Positions 53,383 to 61,622 of a stretch of DNA of 64,000 nt are shown here, one piece after another. Each line of letters opens with the position of its first letter. Position 1 is the stretch's first letter. A program made the position numbers and the translations under genes. Under the pieces are notes generated by a model. It was not told where the DNA came from, searched no databases, and saw only the letters and a list, made by a program, of their open reading frames with translations. The DNA is from Bin87 sp963666865 (GTDB lineage Bacteria; Chloroflexota; Dehalococcoidia; Lucifugimonadales; UBA3495), in assembly GCA_963666865.1 (NCBI GenBank), contig OY763072.1:3906001-3970000 (forward strand), in the 5' to 3' direction.

Positions 53383-54336
53383 ATGTCCACTGGCGGCGGC
53401 AACACGCCGGCGGTCAACGGGTTCCTGAACTTCTACAAACCCGCCGGCATTACGTCTATGGAGGCGTTGCGTCGGGTGAAGCGCATCACCGGCCAACGCA
53501 AGAAGGTCGGCCATGCCGGCACACTGGATCCGCTGGCCGATGGCGTGCTGCCCATCTGCTTTGGCCAAGCCACCAGGCTGATGGAACGAGTGGTATCCGG
53601 TTGGAAACGCTACCGCATGGCCGTGCGCCTGGGCGCGGTGAGCAACACCTACGATGCCGAGGGCGAAATCACCGAAATCGCCGACCCCTCCCACCTGGGC
53701 CGCACCGAGATCGCGGCGGCGCTGCAACGGTTTGTCGGAGTGATCGATCAAGTCCCGCCCATGTACAGCGCCATCAAGATCGACGGGCAGCGGCTTTATG
53801 ACCTGGCCCGGGCTGGCAAGGAAGTGGAGCGTCCGCCCCGCCAGGTGAACGTGCGGGCTATCGGAATTGACGAAATCATGATGCCCTACTTGCGGTTGAC
53901 CGTGGACTGCGGACGCGGCGCGTATCTACGCTCCATCGCCCACGACCTGGGCCAGGCGCTGGGCTGCGGCGGATACGTGATCGAACTCACGCGGCTGTCC
54001 TGCGGCGGCTTTCGAGCGGAGGACGGCGTTACCCTGGAAGCGCTGAACGACGCCGAGCAAAACGGCGGGTGGCAACAATACTTACGCTCGGTGGACTGGG
54101 CGATGCGGGATTTGCCGGCAATGATGCTGGACGCCTCCGATGCCTGGTCGGTGCGACACGGCCAGGCGATATGGGTCAGAGGCTTCGGCCAGAGGAACGA
54201 CGGCGAACAGTGGCGAGCCTACGACCCTGATGGCGTGTTCCTGGCCCTGCTGGACCGCCAGCCGGACGGGTTATGGCAACCGACCCGGGTGTTCCACGGC
54301 GATGCGCCGTCGCCCTACGCCCCGGCGCCCGCATGA
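53383..54336 (+). CDS. truB: tRNA pseudouridine-55 synthase
   Basis: 317-aa TruB, converting U55 of tRNA to pseudouridine. The catalytic Asp is in GHAGTLDPLADGVLPIC. Further marks are FLNFYKPAGITSMEALRRV, QVPPMYSAIKIDGQRLYDLAR, CGRGAYLRSIAHDLG and LTRLSCGGFR. ATG 53383 is 4 nt after the rbfA stop; a GTG at 53371 overlapping rbfA is the alternative start. Confidence 0.95.
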   Translation: MSTGGGNTPAVNGFLNFYKPAGITSMEALRRVKRITGQRKKVGHAGTLDPLADGVLPICFGQATRLMERVVSGWKRYRMAVRLGAVSNTYDAEGEITEIADPSHLGRTEIAAALQRFVGVIDQVPPMYSAIKIDGQRLYDLARAGKEVERPPRQVNVRAIGIDEIMMPYLRLTVDCGRGAYLRSIAHDLGQALGCGGYVIELTRLSCGGFRAEDGVTLEALNDAEQNGGWQQYLRSVDWAMRDLPAMMLDASDAWSVRHGQAIWVRGFGQRNDGEQWRAYDPDGVFLALLDRQPDGLWQPTRVFHGDAPSPYAPAPA

Positions 54337-54346
54337 TGACGTAGCG

Positions 54347-54661
54347 ATGATGGATGAAGCCGAAGTCGGGTGCCTACCTTGCGGCCGGCGCATACCGCGG
54401 CGCGGCAGCTACACGTTTCGACCGCCGGGCGGAAACGCCGGCGTAACCAAGTGTTTCCGCTGCGCCCTTCGCCATTGGCCCATGCTGCGCCGTTCCCTGG
54501 TCGCCGGCGCGGTGGTGGGCACCGCGCTGACGGCGCTGAATCAGGGTGACGCAATATTGTCCGGCCAACTGGCGGGCGCGCTGGCCTGGAAAATCCCGCT
54601 GACCTACTGCGTGCCCTTCCTGGTAGCAACCTACGGCGCGCTATCCAACAGCCGCAACTGA
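54347..54661 (+). CDS. Zinc-ribbon plus NrtS-like small membrane protein
   Basis: 104-aa protein. Residues 1-45 carry two Cys pairs (CLPC and CFRC) spaced like a zinc ribbon. Residues about 50-100 form two transmembrane helices with VVGTALTALNQGDAILSG and LTYCVPFLVATYGA, the pattern of the small NrtS (nitrate/nitrite transport-associated) family. The two ATGs at 54347 and 54350 are both possible; no ribosome site is seen. It lies 10 nt after truB, probably on its mRNA. Role is unknown. Confidence 0.6.
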   Translation: MMDEAEVGCLPCGRRIPRRGSYTFRPPGGNAGVTKCFRCALRHWPMLRRSLVAGAVVGTALTALNQGDAILSGQLAGALAWKIPLTYCVPFLVATYGALSNSRN

Positions 54662-54688
54662 CGGCCCCGACTGGGGTATTAACGAATA

Positions 54689-54788
54689 CCGTCATTCCCG
54701 CGAAAGCGGAAATCCAGGGAGCGTGCAAACAAGGCAACGTTCCGGTCACCAAGGCTTTGCTGGGTTCCTGCTTTCGCAGGAACGACGG
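54689..54788. repeat. Inverted pair of REP-like palindromes (family A)
   Basis: Left unit CCGTCATTCCCGCGAAAGCG (54689 on) and right unit GTTCCTGCTTTCGCAGGAAC ending ACGACGG (54788) face each other, as at 11273-11376. It separates the convergent truB operon and lexA and may serve as a terminator for both. Confidence 0.8.
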
Positions 54789-54814
54789 CGCGATTTGCGA
54801 TCCAGTTAAGGGCC

Positions 54815-55468
54815 CTAGAACTGGCGCAACACTTCAACTACCTGGCCTCTGATTTCCACGTTGTCGGCGGCGACATAGATGGGGTCCATGGTGCTGTTGG
54901 CCGGTTGCAGGCGGATCTGGTCACCCTCTCGGTAAAACTTCTTCAACGTGGCCTCTTCTTCGTCCTTCAACCAAGCCACGACCATATCCCCGTTGCGGGC
55001 GGTTCCGGTGGGTTTGATCACCACCACGTCGCCGTCGTCGATCAGGGCGTCGATCATCGATGTGCCTTTGACGGACAGGGCGAAAAGGGTCCCGTGCCGC
55101 TTCTTCAGTTCGGGACGGACTTCCACAATGTCAAACTCGGCGGCGGAGCCGACGCCTTCCGACGAAAATGCCGGCAGCGGTTCTCCGGCAGCGATGTTTC
55201 CTACGATTTGGACGCGGGCCGCTCCGGTGGTGATGGGCTGTCCCGTCTCGTCCAGCAGCTCAATGCCCCGGGCGACTTCGGAGCGGCGCTTCAAGTAGCC
55301 ATCACGCTCCATGAGGCGCAGATTGTAGTCCACCACTGATGTGCTGCTGATCTCGCAACCGTGCTGGATGTCCCGCACGGTGGGAGGGATCCCATTCTCA
55401 TCCAGGAATTGCTCGATGAAGTCGAGGATGCGTTGTTGTCGTGGGCGAAGGGCTTTCTTTGGTGGCAT
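54815..55468 (-). CDS. lexA: SOS-response repressor LexA
   Basis: 217-aa autocleaving repressor. Winged-helix DNA-binding domain about 1-65 (LRPRQQRILDFIEQFLDENG, SSTSVVDYNLRLMERDGYL). Cleavage site Ala94-Gly95 in NIAAGEPLP. Catalytic Ser137 (VKGTSMIDALIDDGDVV) and Lys176 (EATLKKFY). ATG 55468 follows GGAGG; the longer upstream frame is unsupported. A LexA-type operator lies between its -10 box and the start codon, so it should repress itself. Confidence 0.95.
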   Translation of the reverse strand: MPPKKALRPRQQRILDFIEQFLDENGIPPTVRDIQHGCEISSTSVVDYNLRLMERDGYLKRRSEVARGIELLDETGQPITTGAARVQIVGNIAAGEPLPAFSSEGVGSAAEFDIVEVRPELKKRHGTLFALSVKGTSMIDALIDDGDVVVIKPTGTARNGDMVVAWLKDEEEATLKKFYREGDQIRLQPANSTMDPIYVAADNVEIRGQVVEVLRQF

Positions 55469-55508
55469 GGCGGCAACCTCCGTGCGAGGGTCGGGATCGT
55501 CAGATACA

Positions 55509-55522
55509 CAAACTAATGTTCG
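55509..55522 (-). promoter_or_regulatory. LexA operator (SOS box) of lexA
   Basis: On the minus strand the bases read CGAACATTAGTTTG, close to the Gram-positive-type box CGAAC-N4-GTTYG/C. It covers the predicted transcription start just downstream of the -10 box, a position that fits repression. Confidence 0.6.
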
Positions 55523-55530
55523 GCACTGAT

Positions 55531-55559
55531 ATGCTACGGCTATCGCCACCATTTGTCAA
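55531..55559 (-). promoter_or_regulatory. lexA promoter
   Basis: Minus strand: TTGACA (55559-55554), a 17-bp spacer and TAGCAT (55536-55531). The leader to the lexA ATG is about 55 nt. Confidence 0.65.
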
Positions 55560-55586
55560 CGCGAAAAGACGAAATCGGCGACGGGA

Positions 55587-55841
55587 TTAACCGTTGCGGG
55601 AACGATTCAGGGCTGCCGCCAAGCGCGACTTGCGTCGGGAGGCGTTGTTCTTGTGGAAAACGCCCTTCCGCACCGCGATGTCCAGCAGGCTCATCGCCTT
55701 GCGCACGGCCGCTTCGGACTCGGGAGCGCCATCGGCAACGGCGCGGCGGGCCTGGCCGATGGCGGTGCGGGTGGTGCGGCGCACGCTCATATTGCGGGAA
55801 TTGCGCTTTACTGATTTTCGGTGGGCCTTTTGAGCAGGCAA
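55587..55841 (-). CDS. rpsT: Ribosomal protein bS20
   Basis: 84-aa basic helical 30S protein. Marks: AQKAHRKSVKRNSRNMSVRR, IGQARRAV, DIAVRKGVFHKNNASRRKSRL. The initiation codon is TTG (55841), preceded by AGGAG about 10 nt away, within the self-complementary stretch AGGAGTTCTCCT that could hide the site. In E. coli rpsT also begins with UUG and is autoregulated at translation, so similar control is plausible. It is upstream of lexA on the same strand, 28 bp from the lexA -35 box. Confidence 0.92.
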   Translation of the reverse strand: MPAQKAHRKSVKRNSRNMSVRRTTRTAIGQARRAVADGAPESEAAVRKAMSLLDIAVRKGVFHKNNASRRKSRLAAALNRSRNG

Positions 55842-55875
55842 AAGGAGAACTCCTGTTTCTTGAAATCGGGCCTAG

Positions 55876-55904
55876 ATGGTATCAGACGCCGCCGGAATTG
55901 TCAT
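55876..55904 (-). promoter_or_regulatory. rpsT promoter
   Basis: Minus strand: ATGACA (55904-55899), a 17-bp spacer and TACCAT (55881-55876), about 28 nt of leader before the TTG start. Nearby on the plus strand TTGACAATTCCGG (about 55960) mirrors the -35 region and may belong to a divergent promoter toward groEL. No CIRCE element is seen. Confidence 0.55.
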
Positions 55905-56094
55905 TACCGTAACCCGACTCGCTTCTCGTATCGCGCTTCGACATTCTGGGCGCATCAGGTTGACAATTCCGGCCCGGTTGCCCGAAAATCAATGTGCTAA
56001 AAACCGCCCCGCCCTGCCGTTATGGGAACGGGTTTTTCGGTTTAGTTACTGCGAATTGCGTTTAACAACACCATGTTGGCGGAGGATTCCAGCG

Positions 56095-57720
56095 ATGCCT
56101 GAAAAGCAGTTAATTTTCGATGCCGACGCTCGGCAGAGCCTGATGAGCGGCGTTAACCAACTGGGCCGCGTCGTCGCCCTCACCCTGGGCCCCAGTGGCC
56201 GCAACGTCATCCTGGGTCGGGTCTGGACCCTGCCCGTGGTGTGCAGCGACGGCGTCACCATAGCCAAGGAAGTGCAACTGCCCGATCCTTACGAAAACAT
56301 GGGAGCGCAGGTGGTGAAGGAAGCCGCCGCCAAGACCAACGACGTGGTGGGCGACGGAACCACCACCTCGGTAGTGCTGGCTCGCTCCATGATCCAGGGC
56401 GGGTTCATGAACGTGGCCGCCGGCGCCAACCCCATGGCGCTGAAGTCCGGTATTGACCAGGCCGTTTCCGCCGTCAGCAATGAGATCAGCGCCCAGGCCG
56501 TGGCCGTGGAAAGCCGGGAACAGGTGGCCCGCGTCGCCGCTCTGTCCGCCCATGAAGAGGCCATCGCGGAACTTATCGCCGACGCCATGGACAAGGTGGG
56601 CCGGGAGGGCATCATCACCGTGGAAGAGAGCCGCGGTCTCACCGACGAGTTGGAAGTGGTGGAAGGTATGCGCCTGGACCGGGGCTATCTGTCGCCCCAC
56701 TTCGTGACCGACGTTGACCGCATGGAGGTATCCCTGGACGAACCTCTCTTCCTGCTCACCGACCAGAAACTCTCGGCGGCGGCAGACGTGGTTCCCGTAT
56801 TGGAAGCCGTGGCCCAGGGCGGACGGCGTCCGTTGGTGATCATCGCCGAGGACGTGGAAGGCGAGGCTCTGGCGACGCTGGTAGTCAACAAGCTGCGCGG
56901 CACCATCATCAGCCTGGCCGTCAAAGCGCCCGGCTTCGGCGAGCGCCGCAAGGCCCTGCTCGAGGACCTGGCGATCATGACCGGCGGCACGGTGATCACC
57001 ACCGACACCGGGATGCGCCTGGAAGACATTTCCATCGAAAACCTTGGATCGGCCCGCCGGCTGGTTGCTTCCAAGGACGAAACCACCATCGTCGAGGGCC
57101 GCGGCCACGAGGACGACATCACCGGGCGCGTGGCGGAGCTGCGCGTTCAGATCGAGGACACCACCTCCGATTACGACCGCGAGAAGCTGCAGGAGCGTCT
57201 GGCCAACCTGGCCGGCGGCGTGGCCGTTATCAAGGTCGGCGCCGCCACCGAACCGGAACTGAACGAGCGCAAGAGCCGCACCGAGGACGCCCTGGCGTCC
57301 ACCCGCGCCGCCGTTGAGGAAGGCGTCATACCCGGCGGTGGAGTATCCCTGCTCCGCGCCCAGGCCACCCTGGACAATTTGCTGCACAGCGCCTCCGGCG
57401 ACGAAGCCGTGGGCATCCGCCTGGTGCGGGAGGCCCTGGAAGCGCCGCTGTACACCATCGCCGACAACGCCGGACACAAGGGCGACGTCATCGTGGAAAG
57501 GGTACGCGACGGCGAGGGAGACTACGGTTTCGACGCCGAAAGGGGTGATTACACTGGTATGGTGGCCCGGGGCATCATCGACCCCGCCAAGGTGACCCGC
57601 TCGGCCCTGCGGAACGCCGGCTCCGTGGCCGGAATGCTGCTCACCACCCAGGCGGTGATCACCGAGATCCCCAGGTACGAACCCCTGCCCGCCGACATTC
57701 AGGACTTCATGCACGACTAG
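56095..57720 (+). CDS. groEL: Chaperonin GroEL (Hsp60)
   Basis: 541-aa ATP-dependent group I chaperonin. ATPase and family marks: LTLGPSGRNVIL, SDGVTIAKEV, KTNDVVGDGTTTSVVLA, AVKAPGFGERRKALLED, AAVEEGVIPGGGVSLLR. ATG 56095 follows GGAGGA. It stands alone: no groES is next to it, and the usual Gly-Gly-Met tail is missing (it ends DIQDFMHD). It may be a secondary, specialised copy. The 253-bp upstream gap has no CIRCE element. Confidence 0.95.
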   Translation: MPEKQLIFDADARQSLMSGVNQLGRVVALTLGPSGRNVILGRVWTLPVVCSDGVTIAKEVQLPDPYENMGAQVVKEAAAKTNDVVGDGTTTSVVLARSMIQGGFMNVAAGANPMALKSGIDQAVSAVSNEISAQAVAVESREQVARVAALSAHEEAIAELIADAMDKVGREGIITVEESRGLTDELEVVEGMRLDRGYLSPHFVTDVDRMEVSLDEPLFLLTDQKLSAAADVVPVLEAVAQGGRRPLVIIAEDVEGEALATLVVNKLRGTIISLAVKAPGFGERRKALLEDLAIMTGGTVITTDTGMRLEDISIENLGSARRLVASKDETTIVEGRGHEDDITGRVAELRVQIEDTTSDYDREKLQERLANLAGGVAVIKVGAATEPELNERKSRTEDALASTRAAVEEGVIPGGGVSLLRAQATLDNLLHSASGDEAVGIRLVREALEAPLYTIADNAGHKGDVIVERVRDGEGDYGFDAERGDYTGMVARGIIDPAKVTRSALRNAGSVAGMLLTTQAVITEIPRYEPLPADIQDFMHD

Positions 57721-57745
57721 CGGCTAAGCTGCTTCGATTGGCTAC

Positions 57746-57773
57746 GTAGGGGCGACCAGCCGGTCGCCCCTAC
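57746..57773. repeat. Palindromic repeat, family B variant
   Basis: GTAGGGGCGACC and GGTCGCCCCTAC form a 12-bp stem with a 4-nt loop just after groEL. The stem flanks match the other family B copies but the centre differs. It may terminate groEL. Confidence 0.8.
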
Positions 57774-57794
57774 CGTTAAAACCTCCCCCCAATT

Positions 57795-58343
57795 GTGCAC
57801 CTGCAACCCGAACACACCGGCGCACTCAACCGCGACGCCATCGCCGCGCTCATCAACGGCGTGGCCTCTTTGCCGTTGGTGTCCGAGTACGTTGACCTCG
57901 CCAGTCAGCTCCAGCCCAACGGGTTCGACCTAACGGTTCGCGGCGTGGCCGCCATCCGAGCCGCGTCCGGCGACGCGGTCTTGGGCGCGTCGGACGAAGA
58001 CCGGCAGCTGCCCGAACCTCAGGAAACCGATTTCCACCACGACGATTGGTGGCGTCTGTCGTCGGGCGCGTACCGGATAACGTTCAACGAGGTGGTCAGC
58101 CTGCCTCGCTGGTTGATGGCGCTGGGCCGGCCCCGTTCCAGCCTGCTCCGCATGGGCGTGGCCCTGCACACCGCCGTCTGGGACGCCGGATACAGCGGAC
58201 GCTCCCAGGCCCTGCTGGTCGTTCACCATCCGGGCATCCTGCACCTGCAGCGCAACGCGCGGGTCGCCCAACTAGTATTCTTGCCACTCGGTGAAGCCGA
58301 CGCCCTCGGCTACGCCGGGAGCTATCAGCGGGAGAATTTGTGA
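57795..58343 (+). CDS. dCTP deaminase/dUTPase-fold protein
   Basis: 182-aa trimeric dUTPase-superfamily protein. The signature PRSSLLRMGVALHTAVWDAGYSGRSQALL fits the dUTPase/dCTP deaminase active-site motifs (RSS loop, WDAGYxG). It starts with GTG 57795. It is probably involved in pyrimidine nucleotide pool control, but whether it deaminates dCTP or hydrolyses dUTP is not certain. Its stop overlaps the queG GTG start, so the two are coupled. Confidence 0.75.
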   Translation: MHLQPEHTGALNRDAIAALINGVASLPLVSEYVDLASQLQPNGFDLTVRGVAAIRAASGDAVLGASDEDRQLPEPQETDFHHDDWWRLSSGAYRITFNEVVSLPRWLMALGRPRSSLLRMGVALHTAVWDAGYSGRSQALLVVHHPGILHLQRNARVAQLVFLPLGEADALGYAGSYQRENL

Positions 58344-59509
58344 CCGGTACGACGGACAACAACGTTCACTTGGCGCATTTGCGCCAGTTGGTTGACGAGA
58401 CGGCAACCGCCGTAGGTTTTGATCTGGTTGCCGTGACGACCGCGGATGAGTTCGCCCACGACCGGGACATTGCCGTCCGCCGCATCGACGCCGGGCTGAT
58501 GGACGGTCTGCCGTGGTTCACTGGGGAGCGGGTGCGCCGTGGTTCAAGCCCGGATGAGCTGCTGCCCGGCGCCCGCTCCATCATCTCCCTGGGCTGGAAC
58601 TACCGGCCGGCGGAGGAAACCGATGCCGCGCCCGGGCACGGCCTGATTGCCCGCTACGCCCGGGGCCGGGATTACCACCGGGTGATGAAACGCCGGATGC
58701 GCCGGATGGTGCTGGATTTGCAGGACCGGCTCGGCAGCCAATTCGCGGCCCGATGGTACGTGGATGATGGCCCGATGCTGGACCGGGCCGCCGCCGCCCG
58801 CGCCGGGCTGGGTTGGTTCGGCAAGAACGGCAACATCCTGAACCCGACCTACGGCTCATGGATACTCCTCGGCCAACTGATTACCGACCTGCCGCTGGTC
58901 GCCGACGCTCCACTGAGCAAGACCTGCGGCCAGTGCGCCCGCTGCATTCCCGCCTGTCCCACCGACGCCATCGTCGCGCCCTACGTGGTGGACAACCGAC
59001 GCTGCATCAGCTACCTGACCATTGAGCACAAGGGCGACATTCCACGGGAATTACGTCCGGCAATGGGCAACTGGGTTTTCGGCTGCGACATCTGCCAGGA
59101 AGTTTGCCCGGTCAACCGCAAGGCCAAGGCAACCAACGATCCGAATTTCGGGCGGCGAGACCTGTCCGCTGTTGACCTGGTTGAGTTGCTGGAAATGACC
59201 GAGGAGGAGTTCCGCCAGCGTTTCGCCGGCACGCCAATCATGCGGGCCAAACGAGAAGGTATGCAACGCAACGCTGGCGTGGCTCTGGGGAACCTGGGCG
59301 ACTCCGACGCCGTTCCCCCGCTGTCCCGAGCGTTGCAGACCGCCGCGCCGGTGGTGCGGAGCCATGCGGCATGGGCGCTGGGGCGAATTGGAAGCGCGGA
59401 CGCACGAGAGATCCTGCGCGTCGCCGCTGACACCGAGTTGGACGGCGAGGTACTGACCGAAATCCGGGAGGCGTTGGCCGACGCAGAGCGTTCCTATCCG
59501 TTGTCGTAG
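58340..59509 (+). CDS. queG: Epoxyqueuosine reductase
   Basis: 389-aa QueG, the cobalamin and [4Fe-4S] enzyme reducing epoxyqueuosine to queuosine in tRNA. Marks: YARGRDYHRVMKRRM, VDDGPMLDRAAAARAGLGW, FGKNGNILNP, and two ferredoxin-type cluster motifs (CGQCARCIPACPTDAI and CDICQEVCPVN). C-terminal HEAT-like repeats (about 310-385). GTG start overlapping the preceding stop. Its substrate is made by QueA at 44735-45799. Confidence 0.94.
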   Translation: MTGTTDNNVHLAHLRQLVDETATAVGFDLVAVTTADEFAHDRDIAVRRIDAGLMDGLPWFTGERVRRGSSPDELLPGARSIISLGWNYRPAEETDAAPGHGLIARYARGRDYHRVMKRRMRRMVLDLQDRLGSQFAARWYVDDGPMLDRAAAARAGLGWFGKNGNILNPTYGSWILLGQLITDLPLVADAPLSKTCGQCARCIPACPTDAIVAPYVVDNRRCISYLTIEHKGDIPRELRPAMGNWVFGCDICQEVCPVNRKAKATNDPNFGRRDLSAVDLVELLEMTEEEFRQRFAGTPIMRAKREGMQRNAGVALGNLGDSDAVPPLSRALQTAAPVVRSHAAWALGRIGSADAREILRVAADTELDGEVLTEIREALADAERSYPLS

Positions 59510-60243
59510 AAATGTTTCGGGTCGGTAGCAGGACGCCGGACGCCGGAACGCGAGCGGGAGTTGCGCCGCTGCCTCCCGTTAGTCCGAGCGCTTTCGGCGG
59601 AAGATTGTCCTTCTTCAGCCAGCGCGACCGGAGTTTCCTCATTGGATTGAGACCGATCTTCGCCTTGCTCTCCGCCACTGGATCGCGGCGGCCGGCCGGC
59701 GTTACGGCTGGGCGCCCGCCGGCGTCGCTCACGCTGGGAATTTGATCGCTCTTCTTCTACGGCGAGCTCGGCGTCGATCTGCAGCAGGGCTTGATCCCGG
59801 CCGTCGCGCAGTTTGAGCATCTCCGTTTCCAGCAGAAAGAAGTCGTTCTTGGACAGCAGATGCAGGTTGCCCTGGAAGGCCATATACCAGTCTTCCGGAG
59901 GCCATTTGCGTATGTATTCAAGGCGATAGGCCAACAACCCGGCGTCGATGTACTGTTCCTCCCCAAGCACCACGTTGGGTTTGATGCCGATGCGGTAAGG
60001 CCAGGCAGTCTTGCCTTCTTTGACCCACGGGCCCGAGCCTACTTCCTCATAGCCAAGGGTCACGGTGGCGGTGGCCGTAAATACACGGGCGCCGGTTACG
60101 TAGTAGATGATTCGGTCGCCCGGCTCGACGCGCTGTACTTTCCGACGGTACTCAGCCTTCAGTCCCTGCTTGGTGAACCCCAGATCGCGGGTGATGTTGT
60201 AGTTCTGCTCGTTGCAGTTAATCATCCAGAAATTGTGCGGCAT
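59494..60243 (-). CDS. EVE-domain protein with basic disordered tail
   Basis: 249-aa protein. Residues about 1-145 are an EVE domain (PUA-like fold that reads modified bases): MPHNFWMINCNEQNYNITRD, VEPGDRIIYYVTGARVFTATATV, YMAFQGNLHLLSKNDF. A charged helix follows, then a roughly 85-residue Arg/Ser/Gly-rich disordered tail (RERRRRAPSRNAG, RSRSGVRRP) that could bind nucleic acid. ATG 60243 is preceded by GGGTGGGG. Its end overlaps queG (convergent) by 16 nt. EVE proteins are often linked to restriction of modified DNA. Confidence 0.7.
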   Translation of the reverse strand: MPHNFWMINCNEQNYNITRDLGFTKQGLKAEYRRKVQRVEPGDRIIYYVTGARVFTATATVTLGYEEVGSGPWVKEGKTAWPYRIGIKPNVVLGEEQYIDAGLLAYRLEYIRKWPPEDWYMAFQGNLHLLSKNDFFLLETEMLKLRDGRDQALLQIDAELAVEEERSNSQRERRRRAPSRNAGRPPRSSGGEQGEDRSQSNEETPVALAEEGQSSAESARTNGRQRRNSRSRSGVRRPATDPKHFYDNG

Positions 60244-60419
60244 ATCCCCACCCGGCAGGCTTCGCAGCAAGCGAAATCTGGCCTCATTCTAGCACAGCCT
60301 GAGACGGACGCCTTGCGGAAAGACCCGGCGCGGGCTGTCCGGCAATTGTAGGGCCGCAACGAATGTTGTACCATCGTTGGGCTTGAAATCGCCAATGATC
60401 AATACTGGAGGGCAGTTCC

Positions 60420-61595
60420 ATGGCCAGCACCGCACAACGTGAACGCGACATCGCCATTGTCGGCGTCGCTGAATCCGATGAGATGGGCAACGTTCCCAAC
60501 AAATCGTCCCTCCAGCACCATGCCGAGGCTGCCTATAACGCGCTGGCCGACGCCGGCTTGTCGCTGTCGGACGTCAACGGCCTCATGACCGCCGGATTCA
60601 GCACCCTGGCCACTGCCGAATACTTCGGCGTGCAGCCGTCCTTTACGGACAACACCTCGGTGGGCGGCTCTTCTTTCGTCATCCACGTGGCCCACGCCGC
60701 CGCCGCTATCCGCGCCGGTTACTGCGATACCGTGCTAATTACCCATGGTCAGGCCGGGCGTTCCACCCGCGTTCCGGTGCCGCCGGACCGGAATCTGCCG
60801 GTGGCCCAGTACGAGACTCCCTACGGCATGATCGGCCAGCCCATCAACTACGCCATGGCCTGCACCCGCTATATGCACGAGTACGGCGAAGACCGCACCC
60901 GCCAGGCCCTGGCCGAAATCGCCGTATCCACGCGCAAGTGGGCCAACCTCAACCCGGTGGCCTACATGCACGAAACGCCCATGTCATTTGACGACTATCA
61001 CAACTCCCGCTGGGTGGCCTGGCCCTTCCACCTTTTCGACTGCTGCCTGGTCACCGACTCCGGCGCGGCAATCATCGTCACCACGGCTGAGAAGGCCCGC
61101 AACTGCGCCAAGGAGCCGGTGTGGGTGCTGGGCGCCGCCGAGGGCCACGACCACAACCTCATCAGCTTCATGGAGGACCACACCTCCACCTGGTCCCGGG
61201 AAACCGGCCCGCTGTCGCTGGAACGCGCCGGACTCACCCACGACGACATCGACCTGACGATGATCTACGACTCCTTCACCTACACCACCCTGGTGACCAT
61301 CGAGGGCCTGGGCTTCTGCGGACCGGGAGAAGGCCCGGACTTCGTGGCGAACCAGCGCACCGCTCCCGGCGGCGACTTCGCGCTCAACACCAACGGCGGC
61401 GGTCTGTCCTACTCCCACCCCGGCATGTACGGCAGCTTCCTGCTGGTAGAGGCCGTCCGCCAACTGCGCGGCGAATGCGGAGAGCGGCAGGTCAATCGCA
61501 AGGGATCAAACGACCAGGCCGCCGCCACCAGCATTGTCAACGGCACCGGCGGCTCGCTGTCGTCAACCGGAACGGTGGTGCTGGCCACCGGCTGA
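60420..61595 (+). CDS. Thiolase-family protein (SCP2-type) lacking the nucleophilic Cys
   Basis: 391-aa thiolase-fold protein of the type usually annotated as acetyl-CoA acetyltransferase or lipid-transfer protein. Marks: RDIAIVGVAESD, MTAGFSTLATAEYFG, TDSGAAIIVT, IYDSFTYTTLVTIEGLGFCG, NTNGGGLSYSHPGMYGSFLL. Where active thiolases have Cys in the CxxG segment after an Asn, this one reads NTSVGGSSFV, so the nucleophile seems replaced by Ser. GGAGG-type site before the ATG. Such proteins usually act with a small DUF35 partner, not seen here. Confidence 0.82.
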   Translation: MASTAQRERDIAIVGVAESDEMGNVPNKSSLQHHAEAAYNALADAGLSLSDVNGLMTAGFSTLATAEYFGVQPSFTDNTSVGGSSFVIHVAHAAAAIRAGYCDTVLITHGQAGRSTRVPVPPDRNLPVAQYETPYGMIGQPINYAMACTRYMHEYGEDRTRQALAEIAVSTRKWANLNPVAYMHETPMSFDDYHNSRWVAWPFHLFDCCLVTDSGAAIIVTTAEKARNCAKEPVWVLGAAEGHDHNLISFMEDHTSTWSRETGPLSLERAGLTHDDIDLTMIYDSFTYTTLVTIEGLGFCGPGEGPDFVANQRTAPGGDFALNTNGGGLSYSHPGMYGSFLLVEAVRQLRGECGERQVNRKGSNDQAAATSIVNGTGGSLSSTGTVVLATG

Positions 61596-61622
61596 GTAAT
61601 CAGACCGGCGGGCTATGCTACA

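Noticed and set aside
55842..56094. CIRCE heat-shock operator upstream of groEL
   Set aside because: Only a GTGCTAA half-like word is present; the partner half TTAGCACTC is missing.
56110..57714. 534-codon minus-strand frame opposite groEL
   Set aside because: Shadow of a highly biased gene; no family match.
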